NCBI GenBank assembly: GCA_017612755.1
Contig: JAGAFH010000221.1
Coordinates: forward strand, 1-8,755
Reading direction: 5' to 3'
Length of the DNA: 8,755 nt
Origin: Clostridiales bacterium
GTDB taxonomy: Bacteria > Bacillota > Clostridia > Saccharofermentanales > Saccharofermentanaceae
Below the pieces are notes generated by a model. That model was not told the DNA's origin, did no database searches, and worked only from the letters and a program-made list of their open reading frames with translations. The position numbers and the translations under genes were made by a program. Below are positions 7,308 through 8,755 of this stretch, piece by piece; the stretch's first letter is position 1; every line of letters begins with the position of its first letter.

Positions 7308-7988
7308 CTAACCTCTTACTTTATACCGCAGCCTGATATAGGAATCTTCCAGCTGTTTACATTCTACCAGCTGAAGTGGTCCCAGTTTATCCAGGTCACA
7401 TTCATCTTTCAAAGACTCACCGTCGATCAGCGTAGCGGTGTCCTTTCCTCCTATGAGTACGGGAGCTACGACTATATCTATATAATCGAAAAGCTTCTCC
7501 CGCAGAAACAATCCGTTAAGGGTGCCCCCAGACTGAATCGTTAACCGCTCACAACCAAAGTCAGTCTTCAGTGTCTTAAGCATATCTGAAAGGGACAGTT
7601 CCTGCTGAAGGATGATATGCAGATTATCTGCCTTGATACCAAATGCAGGATGCTTTGGATCCGTAGTCACAAGAACGAATTCTTTGGAGAATTCGCAGAA
7701 ATAGCGTACGCCATGTTCCGTCAGATGACGGTTATCCAGTATCACAAAAGAAACCGGACTCTTTTCAGGGAAGGGCTTCCCGTTAACACCCATCTTCGCC
7801 TGAACACGCCCTGTGTTAAAGGACCACAGATCTGTAGTCTGCTCTATCTCATAGTACTGGTGGATACCTTCCCTGACACCTTCGATCTTCGGAAGGTCCT
7901 TATCCACATCCAAATTATCGGTAGATCCGGTACTGATCTTACCGTCTACGGACATGAGCATAAATAACGTCGTTACAGGTCTTTCCAT
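7308..7988 (-). CDS. RibD C-terminal domain (dihydrofolate-reductase-like) family reductase
   Basis: This 226-residue protein is a stand-alone member of the RibD C-terminal / dihydrofolate-reductase-fold family, cytoplasmic NAD(P)H-dependent reductases. Diagnostic parts are the N-terminal strand with MSVDGKIS (12-19) and the C-terminal signature SGGTLNGLFL (153-162), followed by DIVVAPVLIGGKDT (171-184). The GG pair (154-155) is the expected nucleotide-contact motif of the family. There is no deaminase domain and no riboflavin gene beside it, so a role in riboflavin synthesis is not supported; many stand-alone members have unknown substrates. The ATG at 7988 has AGGA about 9 nt upstream. The gene lies 18 nt after the small membrane protein gene, so they are probably co-transcribed. 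The family is clear and the substrate unknown. Confidence 0.9.
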   Translation of the reverse strand: MERPVTTLFMLMSVDGKISTGSTDNLDVDKDLPKIEGVREGIHQYYEIEQTTDLWSFNTGRVQAKMGVNGKPFPEKSPVSFVILDNRHLTEHGVRYFCEFSKEFVLVTTDPKHPAFGIKADNLHIILQQELSLSDMLKTLKTDFGCERLTIQSGGTLNGLFLREKLFDYIDIVVAPVLIGGKDTATLIDGESLKDECDLDKLGPLQLVECKQLEDSYIRLRYKVRG

Positions 7989-8006
7989 ATTCCCCGTTCC
8001 TGCATA

Positions 8007-8324
8007 TCACTTTTTCTTTTGCACGGCCGATGAGATCATATACCCGATCCCCATGGCGATAAGGTTAAGTGCCGCCCCTGCGAGCAACCAGATAACAAAC
8101 ATTGACATATAATTGTGTGACTCAGCGCTCACCTTGGCTCCGTTCACAATATATGAACTGGTGTCCGGCCTGTTGCCTAAGGATATAAGATACACGATGA
8201 TCCCACTTGAGATCATTGCACAGATCATTCCCAGATAGTTACACTTCTGCGAATCTTTAGTGTACCGGAAATACTGAAATACTATATCAGCTATCCATAT
8301 TGCGATTATCAGCCCGATCAACAT
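8007..8324 (-). CDS. Small membrane protein with three predicted helices
   Basis: I do not recognise this 105-residue protein. Three hydrophobic segments lie at about residues 2-18, 30-49 and 75-99, with a polar loop (about 50-73) between the second and third and a basic VQKKK end that suggests a cytoplasmic C-terminus. I chose the ATG at 8324-8322. A GTG nine bases upstream (8333-8331) would add three residues, but it overlaps the strong GGAGGAGG (8333-8340), which is spaced well for the ATG. It sits 33 nt after the Cys-rich gene and 18 nt before the reductase gene, which suggests one operon. Function unknown. Confidence 0.8.
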   Translation of the reverse strand: MLIGLIIAIWIADIVFQYFRYTKDSQKCNYLGMICAMISSGIIVYLISLGNRPDTSSYIVNGAKVSAESHNYMSMFVIWLLAGAALNLIAMGIGYMISSAVQKKK

Positions 8325-8332
8325 AGGCGGCA

Positions 8333-8340
8333 CCTCCTCC
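8333..8340 (-). promoter_or_regulatory. Strong ribosome binding site deciding the membrane-protein start
   Basis: GGAGGAGG on the minus strand ends 8 nt before the ATG at 8324. The alternative in-frame GTG (8333-8331) shares its first base with this site and so cannot be served by it. Confidence 0.75.
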
Positions 8341-8357
8341 GTCGTATTTCTTATGGT

Positions 8358-8585
8358 TTACAACACATCATTGTTTTTGTGAGGATAGCTGCAAAGTACA
8401 CTGTCCAGGTATTTGATCCCGCAGAAATACTTACATATTGAAGTGTCTTTTACGGCGCATTTATGTTCTTTGGTATTTTCAGCCAGGTTCCACGGGCAGG
8501 CGCACTGATCCCAGTCCACATTATCGCTGACCAGATCGATGTCCATGTTGGCGCCGGACAGTTCTTTGATCTTTTCGTAATCCAT
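8358..8585 (-). CDS. Small Cys-rich protein, possible metal binder
   Basis: This is a 75-residue soluble protein with six Cys (28, 30, 43, 51, 55, 65) and His at 41 and 69. They are clustered as CxC near position 30, HxC at 41-43, CxxxC at 51-55 and a late CSYP. The spacing suggests a zinc or iron-sulfur site, but no named family is assigned with confidence; I have an impression that similar short proteins occur in Clostridia. I chose the ATG at 8585-8583, which has GGGTGG (8591-8596) five bases upstream. The GTG nine bases further up (8594-8592) lies inside that site and is an unlikely start. It is the first gene after the promoter at 8632-8640 and precedes a small membrane protein gene by 33 nt. 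Confidence 0.75.
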   Translation of the reverse strand: MDYEKIKELSGANMDIDLVSDNVDWDQCACPWNLAENTKEHKCAVKDTSICKYFCGIKYLDSVLCSYPHKNNDVL

Positions 8586-8590
8586 CTTTT

Positions 8591-8596
8591 CCACCC
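8591..8596 (-). promoter_or_regulatory. Ribosome binding site of the Cys-rich gene
   Basis: GGGTGG on the minus strand lies 5 nt before the ATG at 8585 and supports that start over the GTG embedded in the site itself. Confidence 0.55.
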
Positions 8597-8631
8597 TTTT
8601 TTGCTGTTGCCTGATAGAAACTTACCCTTTG

Positions 8632-8640
8632 ATTATACCA
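8632..8640 (-). promoter_or_regulatory. Extended -10 promoter
   Basis: The minus strand reads TGGTATAAT, a perfect -10 hexamer (8632-8637) with the TGn extension (8638-8640). No good -35 box lies 16-18 nt upstream, which is usual for extended -10 promoters. A start near 8625 would give a leader of about 40 nt before the Cys-rich gene. It lies 8 nt after the stop of the preceding gene, between two genes on the same strand. Confidence 0.6.
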
Positions 8641-8648
8641 TCCAGGGA

Positions 8649-8755
8649 TCATTCATCCGGGAACGCTTTATGATCAAACCCATACCTGGTGATAAACCTG
8701 GGAACTTCTGTCTGATAATCCATGCCGAATCTCTTTTTAACTGTATATGAGATAT
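8649..8755 (-). CDS. C-terminal end of an unidentified gene (5' part outside the window)
   Basis: A frame open from the window edge gives 34 codons ending in TGA (8651-8649); the last residues are YGFDHKAFPDE. It is mixed, soluble-looking sequence with codon use like the neighbouring genes. A second frame on the same strand is also open here (to a TAA inside the -10 box) but looks less protein-like, so the frame choice is moderate. No family can be named from so short an end. Confidence 0.5.
   Translation of the reverse strand, partial: ISYTVKKRFGMDYQTEVPRFITRYGFDHKAFPDE

Noticed and set aside
8662..8700. Repeated CCAGGT and CCCA/TGGG pairs near the upstream gene end as a terminator or operator
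   Set aside because: Only 4-6 bp, inside coding sequence, no T-run and no symmetric spacing.
8463..8750. Plus-strand frame of 95 codons
   Set aside because: It overlaps the Cys-rich gene and its promoter on the other strand, and its translation has no recognisable feature.

Overview
The window looks like a chromosomal segment of a low-to-mid GC Gram-positive bacterium, most likely a Clostridia member such as a Lachnospiraceae-type gut or rumen anaerobe. This is inferred from strong GGAGG-type ribosome sites, the domain architectures (six-helix hybrid kinases with Hpt domains, REC-GGDEF proteins) and a DUF4003-like protein. No species can be assigned. Every supported gene lies on the minus strand, so transcription runs from high to low coordinates. 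There is no RNA gene, CRISPR array, insertion sequence or prophage signature.

Upstream block (about 8755 down to 6265). The last 34 codons of an unidentified gene end at 8649. An extended -10 promoter (TGGTATAAT, 8632-8640) follows. It probably starts a small operon: a 75-residue Cys-rich protein, a 105-residue membrane protein, a stand-alone RibD C-terminal-type reductase, a possible 13-codon ORF and a 333-residue DUF4003-like protein. Gaps between the four main genes are only 18-41 nt.

The 147-nt gap at 6118-6264 separates the two blocks. It is strongly AT-rich over about 6130-6220 and probably holds the promoter of the second block.

Signalling block (6117 down to the window start). Three tightly packed genes form a probable operon. 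The first is a soluble response regulator with the order REC - active GGDEF - degenerate GGDEF - REC. The second is a membrane hybrid histidine kinase with HisKA, HATPase, a degenerate receiver, an intact receiver and an Hpt domain. The third is another membrane hybrid kinase with an intact receiver, cut by the window edge. The gaps are 23 nt and 2 nt, and the ribosome site of the last gene lies inside the last codons of the one before.

Together the three genes encode the parts of a His-Asp-His-Asp phosphorelay whose only visible output is cyclic-di-GMP synthesis; no DNA-binding domain is present. The most notable point is a split in the diguanylate cyclase. The catalytic GGDEF domain lacks an RxxD inhibitory-site motif, whereas the degenerate GGDEF copy has lost the catalytic motif but keeps RxxD at the exact expected spacing.
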